Source: Mucilaginibacter xinganensis
Lineage (GTDB): Bacteria > Bacteroidota > Bacteroidia > Sphingobacteriales > Sphingobacteriaceae
Assembly: GCF_002257585.1 (NCBI RefSeq)
Contig: NZ_CP022743.1
Coordinates: forward strand, 1,178,001 to 1,242,000
Reading direction: 5' to 3'
Length of the DNA stretch: 64,000 bases
Shown here: one piece after another, positions 26,623 to 35,142 of the stretch
Layout: every line of letters begins with the position of its first letter
How positions within the stretch are numbered: position 1 is the first letter of the stretch
The notes under the pieces: generated by a model
The model's database searches: none
The model's input: the letters and a program-made list of their open reading frames with translations, nothing else
What the model was told of the DNA's origin: nothing
Position numbers and translations under genes: made by a program

Positions 26623-27897
26623 TTAATAATCGTCTTCAAAAAGGTAGCCACTATAAGCTAAGCCTTTGGCCACACTTTTAAAGTTATCGCCAGAGTTTAA
26701 GTTAACGTGGGGAAACCGGTTTTTAAATAACTTTTGAATACTCACCACCATTGAGGTACCCCCGGTTAAAAAAAGACTATCAATTTTTTGGGCGTTAATG
26801 CCGTTTTTTAACATAAACCCGTCCAGGTAGTTTGCAATCCGGTCCACATCTTTTGCGATGATCTGTTCATAATCAGGCAAAGTTATTTCCTCTTCGATAT
26901 GAATCCCCATCTTGTCGTAGTCAAACGTAGCGGTATCCGCGCTTGTAAGCGTTATTTTTGTTTTTTCGATAGATTGAAATACGGAATAACCCAAATTATT
27001 TTCAATAAGTGTGATCAGGTTTTTAAACTGAGGATTGTTACCTGAAAAATAATAATAGTCCTCAATGTCTTTCTGGATACGCAGGCCATTAAAGAAATTC
27101 ATTTGTTCCCACGAACAAATGTTAGCAAAAAGTGATTTAGGTACCGTTAAAATTTTGCCGGGTGTAGCTTCATATTGCGTGTTTTTACCAAAGTACGGTG
27201 TACCTTTCTCCCACATAAAAGCTGAATCGAAACTATCTCCGCCCACATAGATCCCTCCATTGGCCATCATGTCGTTCTTTCGGTCTTTACTGCCCACCTT
27301 TTTAGGGTCAAGTATTAAATAGGTAAAATCAGTAGTGCCGCCGCCAAGGTCGGCAACCAGCACATGCTCTTTTTTTGCAAGATTTTTTTCATAGGCGAAG
27401 GCCGCACCAATGGGTTCAAATTGAAACCGGACGTCGGTAAAGCCGGCAATTGCCGCTGCTTTATTGAGCCGCGACTGTGCTAAAGTATCTTTTTGCACAT
27501 CGTCATCGTCAAAAAAAACCGGTCTGCCAATTACGGCTTTTTGGCAATCGTGCCCAATCAATTGATCTGCCCGATCTTTTAGCTCCTTTAAAATGATAGC
27601 TACAAGGTCCGAAGCATTATATCTTTTGTTGTGGATGCGGGTTTCTGTGAAACTGCTCCTTGCTAATATTTGTTTAACTGACTTTATGAAACGGCCTTTC
27701 ATGTCATCATTAATGTAGGCCGTAATCGCTTCTTCGCCTACAACATAGTTCCGGTCACTTCCCACATCAAACTGGTGGTAGAAATAAATGAGCGAAGGAA
27801 TAATAATGGTGCTGTGTATTTCTTTTTTTTCTTCGTCGTAAATAGCAAGTGCCGAGTTGGTTGTTCCAAAATCAATTCCATATAAAAACTTCTTCAT
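26623..27897 (-). CDS. Hsp70-family ATPase (YegD-like, no substrate-binding domain)
   Basis: The length of 424 residues covers only the nucleotide-binding half of Hsp70. The phosphate-1 motif is YGIDFGTTNSALA, the phosphate-2 motif VADLGGGTTDF, and the adenosine motif LFLTGGTSMV near 380. The peptide-binding domain and the flexible lid are absent, as in YegD-type proteins, whose role is unclear; they may act as specialised chaperones or assembly factors. A long insertion-like part between about 210 and 330 is rich in aromatic residues. The gene is monocistronic, convergent with the OsmC-ferredoxin gene. Confidence 0.9.
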   Translation of the reverse strand: MKKFLYGIDFGTTNSALAIYDEEKKEIHSTIIIPSLIYFYHQFDVGSDRNYVVGEEAITAYINDDMKGRFIKSVKQILARSSFTETRIHNKRYNASDLVAIILKELKDRADQLIGHDCQKAVIGRPVFFDDDDVQKDTLAQSRLNKAAAIAGFTDVRFQFEPIGAAFAYEKNLAKKEHVLVADLGGGTTDFTYLILDPKKVGSKDRKNDMMANGGIYVGGDSFDSAFMWEKGTPYFGKNTQYEATPGKILTVPKSLFANICSWEQMNFFNGLRIQKDIEDYYYFSGNNPQFKNLITLIENNLGYSVFQSIEKTKITLTSADTATFDYDKMGIHIEEEITLPDYEQIIAKDVDRIANYLDGFMLKNGINAQKIDSLFLTGGTSMVVSIQKLFKNRFPHVNLNSGDNFKSVAKGLAYSGYLFEDDY

Positions 27898-28050
27898 ACC
27901 AGCGGGGATAAAACAGTAAAAATTTGAAGGGCGGCGAAAGTATTAAAAAATACCTGACTAAGGAAATTGATGTATAAATTTTATTTACGGTAAAAAGGCA
28001 TCAGCAATAAAGGTTTAGACGATAAAACACGTTACTATTTGCCTGTGTTC

Positions 28051-28422
28051 TTACAGGTCTCTCACCTCAACTATAGGCTTATTTATTACCCAATAGAAAA
28101 ACGCCCCGCCTAAGATATAAAGCAGTGCGTCAACCCAGTCGGCAGTATAGGTTTTAGACAAAAATGGCAGCATCCCTTCAAAAACGATGATAACATAGCC
28201 GGTGATAAAAGCCACTTGCCACACAGACAATACGTAATATTCACTTTTGATAATAACTGATCGTTGAAACCAAAGCCCCAGGTTGGCAATTACTGGCAGC
28301 GCAACAGCATCATCCAGATAGCCGTTAAGATAAGGGAGCGGGTGGTGCAGTTTTCGCATACTGAATACCACTAACCAAACAAAGCAGCCGGCAATAAACC
28401 ACTTATTGAGCAGTGTTTTCAT
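28051..28422 (-). CDS. Small integral membrane protein of unknown function
   Basis: This 123-residue protein has about four hydrophobic helices (near 8-22, 40-52, 66-85 and 97-113), with GYLDDAVALPVIANLGLWFQ in the first loop and helix. Proteins of this kind in the phylum are sometimes labelled as magnesium-citrate transporter-like, but I see no support for a transport function at this length. Its ATG directly follows the TAA of the zinc-ribbon gene, so the two are translationally coupled and likely work together. Product unknown. Confidence 0.7.
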   Translation of the reverse strand: MKTLLNKWFIAGCFVWLVVFSMRKLHHPLPYLNGYLDDAVALPVIANLGLWFQRSVIIKSEYYVLSVWQVAFITGYVIIVFEGMLPFLSKTYTADWVDALLYILGGAFFYWVINKPIVEVRDL

Positions 28423-28737
28423 TTAAGCAGGTAAAAAGCTTATGATTACCAGGATTAAAGTAACAAAGACAAAAAAGGCTATTTGCAGGTAAAACGTCCA
28501 CCAGCGCAGGCTATTCAGAATTTTTTTTGCATTTTTTTTTAGGGCAGAATCATTTGGATTGATAAAAAAGTAATCATTCTCTTTAATCACTTCCGCTCTC
28601 ACTTTTTTCTCTACCTCTCGCGAAAATCTTCTTGTTTCAAGAAATCCGTCGCAATACAGGCACCTGTCGTCAATCCCGCCGGCCCACAGCGTCCATTCGC
28701 CGCAATGGGGGCACTTTATTTCTCTAACCTGGCTCAT
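28423..28737 (-). CDS. Zinc-ribbon protein with one C-terminal membrane helix
   Basis: This 104-residue protein begins with a zinc ribbon made of CPHC (residues 9-12) and CLYC (about 26-29), then a charged linker (REVEKKVRAEVIKEND), and ends with a single hydrophobic helix (about 80-102), giving a tail-anchored cytoplasmic domain. It is the first gene of a two-gene operon with the 123-residue membrane protein, whose start codon abuts this stop. No enzyme motif is visible. It could be an assembly or regulatory protein at the inner membrane; I do not recognise a characterised homologue. Confidence 0.75.
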   Translation of the reverse strand: MSQVREIKCPHCGEWTLWAGGIDDRCLYCDGFLETRRFSREVEKKVRAEVIKENDYFFINPNDSALKKNAKKILNSLRWWTFYLQIAFFVFVTLILVIISFLPA

Positions 28738-28800
28738 TCAATTACGCTTAGCCAAATATATGAAATTAGCGTTGTCTTGTAAAAATAGTACAGGATTGTA

Positions 28801-28833
28801 TAAAATAAAAAAGGACAGCCAGTGGCAGTCCTT
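28801..28833 (-). terminator. Terminator of the small peptide gene
   Basis: On the minus strand AAGGAC pairs with GTCCTT (28828-28833 with 28811-28816), extended by GCCA/TGGC inside, and is followed by TTTTTATTTTA. It lies about 30 bp past the stop of the 26-residue peptide gene, supporting a short independent transcript. Confidence 0.75.
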
Positions 28834-28861
28834 CAATTTCTTAAGCGGTTGTTATACCCTA

Positions 28862-28942
28862 TTATTTCAGAGCTTTTTTAGCAGGGAACAATGGTACAAT
28901 GATAACAGCTAACAGGGCAACAACTTCTAATACAACTAGCAT
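28862..28942 (-). CDS. 26-residue hydrophobic membrane peptide
   Basis: A tiny open frame on the minus strand starts at the ATG at 28942 and ends with TAA at 28862-28864. The product begins MLVVLEVVALLAVIIVPLF and ends PAKKALK: one membrane-spanning stretch with a single Glu in its first turns, a Pro break and a positive tail, which would face the cytoplasm. A Rho-independent terminator follows about 30 bp later, so it looks like a dedicated small transcript. I do not recognise it. It might be a membrane-regulating small protein or a type I toxin-like peptide; no antisense antitoxin is evident. The sequence is short, so coding is likely but not proven. Confidence 0.5.
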   Translation of the reverse strand: MLVVLEVVALLAVIIVPLFPAKKALK

Positions 28943-29437
28943 GACTTTGGATTTTAAATATTTATTATAAAATGATTAATAGTTATCAGAAATAATTCTT
29001 TTTCTATAGTTCCTTTCCAGTTGATGATGAGGGTTTTAGAAAAGTCAGAAATCTTTCTGCACCACGAATGCGACACAAAACATGCCATCTTTTTTTATTT
29101 TTTTTTAGTGTTCAAAATGCGAAAAATGAAAATTATAAAAAAAATAAAATCAGTTAAAAATTGGGTGCATTTTCAATTTTAGCCGATAATTTGATCCTTT
29201 TTTTTGAAAAAAAAGTAGTTACGTGAAATATTAGCCGCGATTTTTGGCGTTTATTGAAAATAAGTGCAAAAAATAGGCTTCATAGCCACCGATATTAACT
29301 TCCGGGTAAAAAATTAATTGAACTCATTATTGGCAGCTGCCTGCTGATTTTTTGACTTTCGTTTTTTGCCATTATTTTATAATAATTAACTTAACTATTG
29401 CTGAAAAATTGACCGCTAAGTATTTATAATATTTTTT

Positions 29438-29520
29438 TGACAATTTGTCAGATAACATGACAAGCGCTGTTTTTTTATTAAAAACGTTAAAGTTTGTCAT
29501 GTCATGGTACTGACAAATTG
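29438..29520. promoter_or_regulatory. Cluster of TGACAA/TTGTCA half-sites forming a large inverted repeat
   Basis: TGACAATTTGTCA (29438-29450) is a palindrome in itself. ATGACAA (29457-29463), TTGTCATG (29494-29501) and TGACAAATTG (29511-29520) follow, so CAATTTGTCAG and ACATGACAA on the left mirror TTGTCATGT and CTGACAAATTG on the right. It lies about 245 bp before the GH3 gene in a long AT-rich gap (28943-29763) that otherwise holds no gene. Confidence 0.5.
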
Positions 29521-29676
29521 GCCAAATAGGTTGCTTTGTGTCGTTATCTTTAGCGGCCCGGAAATTATAGCATTTGCGTGAAGCGCTTTTCGTCTTCCAA
29601 AATCCGGTGTTTATCTATATTTAATGTTCTCCCATCTATTATTTAGTTAGCCAAATTATTTTATATTTACTTTTAG

Positions 29677-29695
29677 TTGTGTCAAATCAACACAA
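29677..29695. promoter_or_regulatory. TTGTGT-N7-ACACAA operator-like palindrome before the GH3 gene
   Basis: TTGTGT (29677-29682) and ACACAA (29690-29695) form an inverted repeat 70-90 bp before the ATG at 29764. The TGTG/CACA layout recalls CRP-family sites, but the regulator is unknown. Confidence 0.4.
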
Positions 29696-29763
29696 TTGTA
29701 AAGCCCTCATTTACAAACCGGTTAAATGCCCGGTTTATTTAAAACCAATTGTTATACTTAAGT

Positions 29764-32355
29764 ATGAAGAAGAATCTTAATTTACCCGTGGCGCTTTGCC
29801 TTTTAGGCGCATCTTGTTTGATTGTGTTAGGCGCTATGACCGCCGGTTCAGCTGTCACTCTATTGAAAAAGCAGCCAGCTGCAGATAGCTCGGGTATTGT
29901 GCTGGTAAAGAATGCCAACGGGCCAACGCTTGGGTACTCCACGTCGTCGGGTATTAAAATTTTAACGGTTGACGGGTTGTCATTTAAGGATCTGAATAAA
30001 AACGGTAAGCTTGATAAATATGAAGACTGGCGTTTGCCTGTGGATGACAGAGCGAAAGATCTGGCAGCGCAAATGTCTGTAGGGCAAATAGCCGGTTTAA
30101 TGCTGTATAGTGTCCACCAGGCTATTCCTGCGCTAGCCGGCCCCTTTGGGCGCGGTACCTATAACGGGAAGCTTTTTAAAGACGGGGGTATTGACCCCGC
30201 TTGGGTTACCGACCAGCAAAAGGAGTTTTTAATAAAGGATAACCTGAGGCATGTATTGGTAACTACCGTACAAAGCCCTGAAGTAGCGGCAAAATGGAAC
30301 AATAACGTGCAGGCGTTAGTTGAAGGAACCGGACTGGGAATCCCTGCAAATAACAGTTCTGATCCACGGCACAGCGCTTTTTCCGGGGTTGAATATACTG
30401 CCGGTGCAGGCGGTAAGATTTCGCAATGGCCCGATCAGCTTGGCCTTGCGGCAACATTTGATCCGGCGGTTACAGAACAATTTGGGTCGATAGCTGCAAA
30501 AGAATACAGGGCGCTGGGGATCTCAACCGCGCTGTCGCCGCAAATTGACCTCGGTTCCGAGCCGCGTTGGGTGCGGATAAACGGCACGTTTGGCGAAGAC
30601 CCACAGTTGGCGGCCGACATGGCGCGCGCCTATGTTGACGGTTTTCAAACATCAACCGGCAGTAACGAAATTAAAGACGGATGGGGTTTCAACAGCGTTA
30701 ACGCAATGATGAAACACTGGCCGGGCGGAGGCCCTGAAGAAGGCGGCAGGGACGCACATTATGCTTACGGCAAATACGCGGTTTATCCCGGCAACAACTT
30801 TGACGAGCACCTGGTATCATTTATTGATGGCGCGTTAAAGCTGAAGGGCAAAACCAAAATGGCTGCAGCTGTGATGCCGTATTATACCATATCATATGGG
30901 CGTGACGTAAAAAACAAAGAGAACGACGGTAATAGCTACAGTAAATACCTGATAACTGATTTACTGCGTGAAAAATATGGATATGACGGGGTTGTGTGTA
31001 CTGATTGGCTGGTAACCGCCGACGAGGCTAAAACACCTGACGTTTTCCTGGCAGGTAAATCATGGGGGATGGAAAATAAAACCGTTGCTGAGCGGCATTA
31101 TAAAATTTTGATGGCCGGTGTTGATCAGTTTGGGGGCAATAACGACGCTGGCCCGGTAATAGAGGCCTACAATATGGGCATAAAGGAGCATGGGGAGCCA
31201 TTTATGCACGTAAGGTTTGTACAGTCGGCCGTGCGCTTGCTTCGGAATATTTTCAGGGTTGGCCTATTTGAAAACCCCTACCTGGATGTTGAAAATTCAA
31301 AGGAAACCGTTGGGAAACCGGAGTTTATGACAGCCGGGTATAACGCCCAACTAAAATCAGTGGTTATGTTGAAGAATCAAGGTAATGTGTTGCCTATACA
31401 AAAAGGTAAAACAGTCTATATCCCCAAAAAATATGTTGCACCCAACAAAAGTATTTTTGGAGATGTAACACCCGAGAAATGGGAAGACGCTGTAAAACCG
31501 GAGTTGTTAAAGAAGTATTTTAATGTAACGGATGACCCGGCAAAGGCAGATTATGCCATTGTATTTGTTAACAGCCCCAACGGTGGCGCCGGGTATGATT
31601 TTGAAGATACAAAAAAAGGAGGCAACGGCTATTTTCCAATAAGTTTGCAGTATGGTAAGTATACCGCTACCGAAGCACGTGAACACAGTATAGCTGCCGG
31701 CGACCCCACTGAACCGGGAATCACAAACCGATCATACAAAAATAAAAGCTTTATGGCCGCCAATGCGATGGACCTTAAAATAATCGAGGATACCCGGATG
31801 GCTATGAAAGGTAAACCTGTGATCGTTACTATAGCTGTTTCAAAGCCATTGGTGCCTGCTGAATTTGAAAGAGATGCTAATGGCATTGTTGCCAGCTTTG
31901 GCGTACAGAACCAGGCCATACTGGATATATTATCGGGGGCGGCAGAGCCATCGGGGCTTTTGCCATTCCAGATGCCGGCCAATATGCAAACCGTTGAACT
32001 GCAGGCTGAAGATATTCCGCACGATATGCTCTGCTATACCGATGCCGATGGCCATACTTACGATTTTGGTTTCGGGATGAACTGGAAGGGAGTTATTAAT
32101 GATAGCCGAACTGCCAGGTATGTAAACCGCGTTGCCAAACCAGTCATCAGCATAAAAGGTGGCACCGTTGCCATTGCCAGCACTACAGCCGGGGCCAAAG
32201 TTTATTATACCACTAATGGAACCACTCCTGCATTTGTTAAGGAAAACGAATATTCAAAACCATTTAAAGCAGCTAAAGGTTCAACAATAAAAGCAATAGC
32301 TAAGGTTTATGGCGTTGATAACAGCAGCATGGCTGAGTTTAAGGCAGGGGAGTAA
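29764..32355 (+). CDS. Exported glycoside hydrolase family 3 enzyme with C-terminal chitobiase-like beta domain
   Basis: This 863-residue protein starts at the ATG at 29764; an upstream in-frame TTG would add only five residues. A leader with a possible lipobox (LLGASC) is followed by an EF-hand-like loop (DLNKNGKLDKYEDW) and the GH3 barrel. The nucleophile is D414 in VCTDWLVTAD, where most GH3 enzymes read SDW. The GH3 C-terminal domain spans about 500-770, and the last ~85 residues (KVYYTTNGTTPAF) form a small beta domain like those in chitobiases. It hydrolyses beta-glycosides such as glucosides or xylosides. The kelch-protein gene follows after 40 bp, probably in the same operon. Confidence 0.9.
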   Translation: MKKNLNLPVALCLLGASCLIVLGAMTAGSAVTLLKKQPAADSSGIVLVKNANGPTLGYSTSSGIKILTVDGLSFKDLNKNGKLDKYEDWRLPVDDRAKDLAAQMSVGQIAGLMLYSVHQAIPALAGPFGRGTYNGKLFKDGGIDPAWVTDQQKEFLIKDNLRHVLVTTVQSPEVAAKWNNNVQALVEGTGLGIPANNSSDPRHSAFSGVEYTAGAGGKISQWPDQLGLAATFDPAVTEQFGSIAAKEYRALGISTALSPQIDLGSEPRWVRINGTFGEDPQLAADMARAYVDGFQTSTGSNEIKDGWGFNSVNAMMKHWPGGGPEEGGRDAHYAYGKYAVYPGNNFDEHLVSFIDGALKLKGKTKMAAAVMPYYTISYGRDVKNKENDGNSYSKYLITDLLREKYGYDGVVCTDWLVTADEAKTPDVFLAGKSWGMENKTVAERHYKILMAGVDQFGGNNDAGPVIEAYNMGIKEHGEPFMHVRFVQSAVRLLRNIFRVGLFENPYLDVENSKETVGKPEFMTAGYNAQLKSVVMLKNQGNVLPIQKGKTVYIPKKYVAPNKSIFGDVTPEKWEDAVKPELLKKYFNVTDDPAKADYAIVFVNSPNGGAGYDFEDTKKGGNGYFPISLQYGKYTATEAREHSIAAGDPTEPGITNRSYKNKSFMAANAMDLKIIEDTRMAMKGKPVIVTIAVSKPLVPAEFERDANGIVASFGVQNQAILDILSGAAEPSGLLPFQMPANMQTVELQAEDIPHDMLCYTDADGHTYDFGFGMNWKGVINDSRTARYVNRVAKPVISIKGGTVAIASTTAGAKVYYTTNGTTPAFVKENEYSKPFKAAKGSTIKAIAKVYGVDNSSMAEFKAGE

Positions 32356-32395
32356 ATTTTAATTGATAACAAATTGGGCACAAAAATAACCAACA

Positions 32396-33523
32396 ATGAA
32401 AAAGACATTTGCAACGCTTTTTTTAGTTGCTGCAGCGGTAGTTGCGGGTAATGCGCAGGGGAAATGGCAACTGTTAGAAACCGGAAGTAAAGTTGCGGCC
32501 CGCAGCGAATGCAGCCTGGTTGCTGCGGACGGTAAGCTGTATTTAATTGGCGGCGATGGCCCGGCACAGGCAGTTGAGTCATACGACTCCAAAACAGCTA
32601 CCTGGACCAAGAAGGCGGTAGCCCCGTTCACCATGCACCATTTACAGGCAACGGCGCTGCACGATAAAATTTATGTGCTGGATGCTTTTTATGAAGGCGG
32701 GTATCCTGACCAGGTTCCGCTACCCAATGTTTATAGCTATGATATAAAAAAAGATAGCTGGCAAAAGCTTGCCGAAGTGCCTGAAAACAGGAGGCGCGGT
32801 GCTGCCGGGGAGGCTGTTTATAACGGCAAGATATATATCGTTTGCGGTATAACCCGTGGGCACCGCAGCGGCACAAATAGTATGTTTGATGAATATGACC
32901 CGGCAACTGATAAATGGACAAAGTTGCCCGATGCACCGCACATTCGCGATCATAGCATGGCTGTGGTTGTTGGCGATAAGTTATACGCCCTTGGTGGCCG
33001 TAACACCAGTTTACACGATGCAGATAATTTTATGTCGTTTTTTGACAAGGTGGTGCTGGATGTGGATTGTTATGACTTTAAAACGGGGAAATGGACTACG
33101 CTTGATGCTAAGTTGCCTATGGGCACCGGCGGTGGTACGGCAGTAAACCTGGACGATAAGATCTACTACATCGGCGGCGAACGGGCAACGGCAAACAGGC
33201 CCAACGGGCCGCAAAAGGATGTTTATCGACTCGATCCTTTAAAAGATACACACTGGGAAAAGGTTGCTGATTTGAACCGGGCACGCAACGGCGTTGGTGG
33301 TGCAGTGCTTGATCATAAAATTTACATTGCCGGCGGGGCAGGAGGTGGGCCGGCCGGTCCGCCACCACCAATTGGCAAACCGGGCATGCCGGGCCCGCCT
33401 CCTAATGGTGCACAGCAGGGCGCTAATCCGCCGGCAAATGCCGGTCTGCCAAATGGGCCTCCACCGGGCGGAAATAGTGGCGACCGCGGCGATGTTGCCC
33501 TGGAAGTGTTCAGCCTGAAATAA
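32396..33523 (+). CDS. Secreted kelch-repeat beta-propeller with Gly/Pro-rich insert
   Basis: This 375-residue protein has a signal peptide (FLVAAAVVAGNAQ, cleaved near 21). Six kelch blades are recognisable by repeated phrases: GKLYLIGGDG, DKIYVLDAF, GKIYIVCGI, DKLYALGGRN, DKIYYIGGER and HKIYIAGGAG. Between the last of these and the closing strand VALEVFSLK is a low-complexity insert of about 50 residues rich in Pro and Gly (GPPPPIGKPGMPGPPP and similar). Kelch propellers bind sugars or act as epimerases or galactose-oxidase-like enzymes; no copper ligands are obvious. Cotranscription with GH3 suggests a role with carbohydrates. Confidence 0.85.
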   Translation: MKKTFATLFLVAAAVVAGNAQGKWQLLETGSKVAARSECSLVAADGKLYLIGGDGPAQAVESYDSKTATWTKKAVAPFTMHHLQATALHDKIYVLDAFYEGGYPDQVPLPNVYSYDIKKDSWQKLAEVPENRRRGAAGEAVYNGKIYIVCGITRGHRSGTNSMFDEYDPATDKWTKLPDAPHIRDHSMAVVVGDKLYALGGRNTSLHDADNFMSFFDKVVLDVDCYDFKTGKWTTLDAKLPMGTGGGTAVNLDDKIYYIGGERATANRPNGPQKDVYRLDPLKDTHWEKVADLNRARNGVGGAVLDHKIYIAGGAGGGPAGPPPPIGKPGMPGPPPNGAQQGANPPANAGLPNGPPPGGNSGDRGDVALEVFSLK

Positions 33524-33651
33524 CCCTAAATTGAAGATCTTCGATTTTCTTTAAACAATAAATTATTAATTTAACTTTTCTTAACATAAATATTATTTCC
33601 TGCCACTTGCTTTATTAGTTACTTTGCGCCGATAAACCTTTTAGAAGATTA

Positions 33652-34239
33652 ATGGAAGAAAATATCCTGATCCAGATCAGTAACCGGATAAAAGACCGGA
33701 GGCGCGAAAAGAACATAACGGTACAGGAGCTTGCGGTAAGGGCTAATGTTAGTAAAGGGTTGATATCCCAAATAGAAAATAGCCGCACCATACCATCGTT
33801 AATGGTGTTGATAGAGATAATAAAGGCCCTTGAAATAGACCTGAATGAATTTTTTAAGGATATCCGCTCAAAAAGTGACGAACTTCCTGTACTTGTAAAA
33901 AGGAAGGCGGAGTATGACCATTTTGAAAAAGAACATGCTTTGGGGTTTCACTATCAACGCATCTTCACAAAATCCATCAACCCCGGTACCATAGATATTG
34001 TAATTCTTGAACTGGAGCCCGACGCCAACAGGCCCCTGGTAGAAACTGATGCTTTTGAATACAAATACGTATTGGCCGGCGAAGTAGAATACCAGTTTAA
34101 CGACGAAAGGATTACCCTGAAACAAGGCGACTCTATGTTGTTTGATGGCCGCATCCCCCATACGCCCAAAAACCTGGGGATCACTACTGCTATTATGCTG
34201 GTGATTTATTTTTTTGAGGAAAAAGTAGGAGGAAAGTGA
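33652..34239 (+). CDS. XRE-family regulator with C-terminal cupin domain
   Basis: This 195-residue cytoplasmic regulator has an N-terminal helix-turn-helix (about 10-65, VQELAVRANVSKGLISQIENS) and a C-terminal cupin (about 100-190, with VLAGEVEYQFNDERITLKQGDS and a DGRIPHTPKN turn). This architecture senses a small ligand in the cupin and binds palindromic operators; well-known relatives control amine, polyamine or phosphonate genes. It lies 214 bp upstream of the PhnX-like HAD gene in the same direction, and is the best candidate to bind the 36-bp element found in front of that gene and of susC. That assignment is inference. Confidence 0.9.
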   Translation: MEENILIQISNRIKDRRREKNITVQELAVRANVSKGLISQIENSRTIPSLMVLIEIIKALEIDLNEFFKDIRSKSDELPVLVKRKAEYDHFEKEHALGFHYQRIFTKSINPGTIDIVILELEPDANRPLVETDAFEYKYVLAGEVEYQFNDERITLKQGDSMLFDGRIPHTPKNLGITTAIMLVIYFFEEKVGGK

Positions 34240-34398
34240 TTGAAATTTTAGGTAAGGATCTCTAATATTGAGAAAGCTTTTTACTGTTCTAAATCCCATT
34301 TTGTTTATTATTGATCGAATTAAAATCACTTAAGGTTAATCTCTTACCCTTTTGTTCACTCTTCAATCCCAATCTCTTAATCAAATCTTAACATTGAG

Positions 34399-34434
34399 TT
34401 AGTTTAGTTTTAATAAACTATGTTTAGTATTGCT
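34399..34434 (+). promoter_or_regulatory. 36-bp promoter/operator element of the PhnX-like operon (copy 1)
   Basis: From TTAGTTTAG (34399) to GTTTAGTATTGCT (ending 34434), this element differs from the one before susC (42729-42764) at only five positions. It contains AGTTTA-N7-TAAACT (34401-34419), a palindrome, then a further GTTTA and the box TAGTATTG, one base off the TAnnTTTG -7 consensus. The HAD start codon is 20 bp downstream. Confidence 0.75.
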
Positions 34435-34453
34435 CAACAATCATTGAATAGTT

Positions 34454-35140
34454 ATGTCCATAAAATTAGTAGTATTTGATATAGCCGGTACAACGGTTAA
34501 AGATGACCATGATGTAAGCAAGGCATTCCAGGCCGCTTTATTAAAATCAGGCTATGAGGTTCCTTTGGAACTAATTAATCCGTTAATGGGTTATGAGAAA
34601 AATCTCGCCATTAAGCAGATCCTTCGCCTGCATGAGCATAACGATGCGAAAATTACACCTGAGCTGGTAAGCAAGATCCATAAGGAGTTTGTGCAGCAAA
34701 TGATAGAACATTACAAATCGGCACCGGGAATTGAGCCTTTGCCGAACGTGGAAGAAACGTTTGCTGCCTTGCGTGCAAAAGGCATTCAGGTTGGTATCAA
34801 TACAGGGTTCTCACGGGATATTGCCGATACTATTGTTACCCGTTTGCAATGGTTTGAAAAAGGGTTGATTGACCATGTAATCGGTTCGGACGAGGTTGAA
34901 CTTGGCCGCCCGCACCCGTACATGATCCAGAAGCTGATGATAGACGGTAAAATTAACCGCGCACGGGAAGTTGCCAAAGTTGGTGATACCGAGGTTGATG
35001 TTCGCGAAGGACAAAGCGCGGGTTGTAAATATGTAATTGGTGTTACTACCGGCATTTTTACCCGCCAGGAACTTGAAACTTATAACCCTACCCATATAAT
35101 TGATGATATAGCGGAGGTATTAACCATTATCAGCAAATAG
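34454..35140 (+). CDS. PhnX-like HAD hydrolase (phosphonatase-like, TIGR03351 type)
   Basis: This 228-residue HAD hydrolase has the phosphonatase signature at the nucleophile: FDIAGTT, with D9 and an Ala (A11) where most HADs have a second Asp. The cap carries MGYEK with Lys49, at the same spacing as the MGxxK Lys that forms the Schiff base with phosphonoacetaldehyde in PhnX. The later motif KVGDTEVDVREG holds the metal-binding acids. The likely reaction is cleavage of a C-P bond in phosphonoacetaldehyde or a close analogue, giving phosphate and an aldehyde. It is the first gene of an operon with DUF5690 (2 bp gap) and the FAD oxidoreductase. Confidence 0.88.
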   Translation: MSIKLVVFDIAGTTVKDDHDVSKAFQAALLKSGYEVPLELINPLMGYEKNLAIKQILRLHEHNDAKITPELVSKIHKEFVQQMIEHYKSAPGIEPLPNVEETFAALRAKGIQVGINTGFSRDIADTIVTRLQWFEKGLIDHVIGSDEVELGRPHPYMIQKLMIDGKINRAREVAKVGDTEVDVREGQSAGCKYVIGVTTGIFTRQELETYNPTHIIDDIAEVLTIISK

Positions 35141-35142
35141 CT

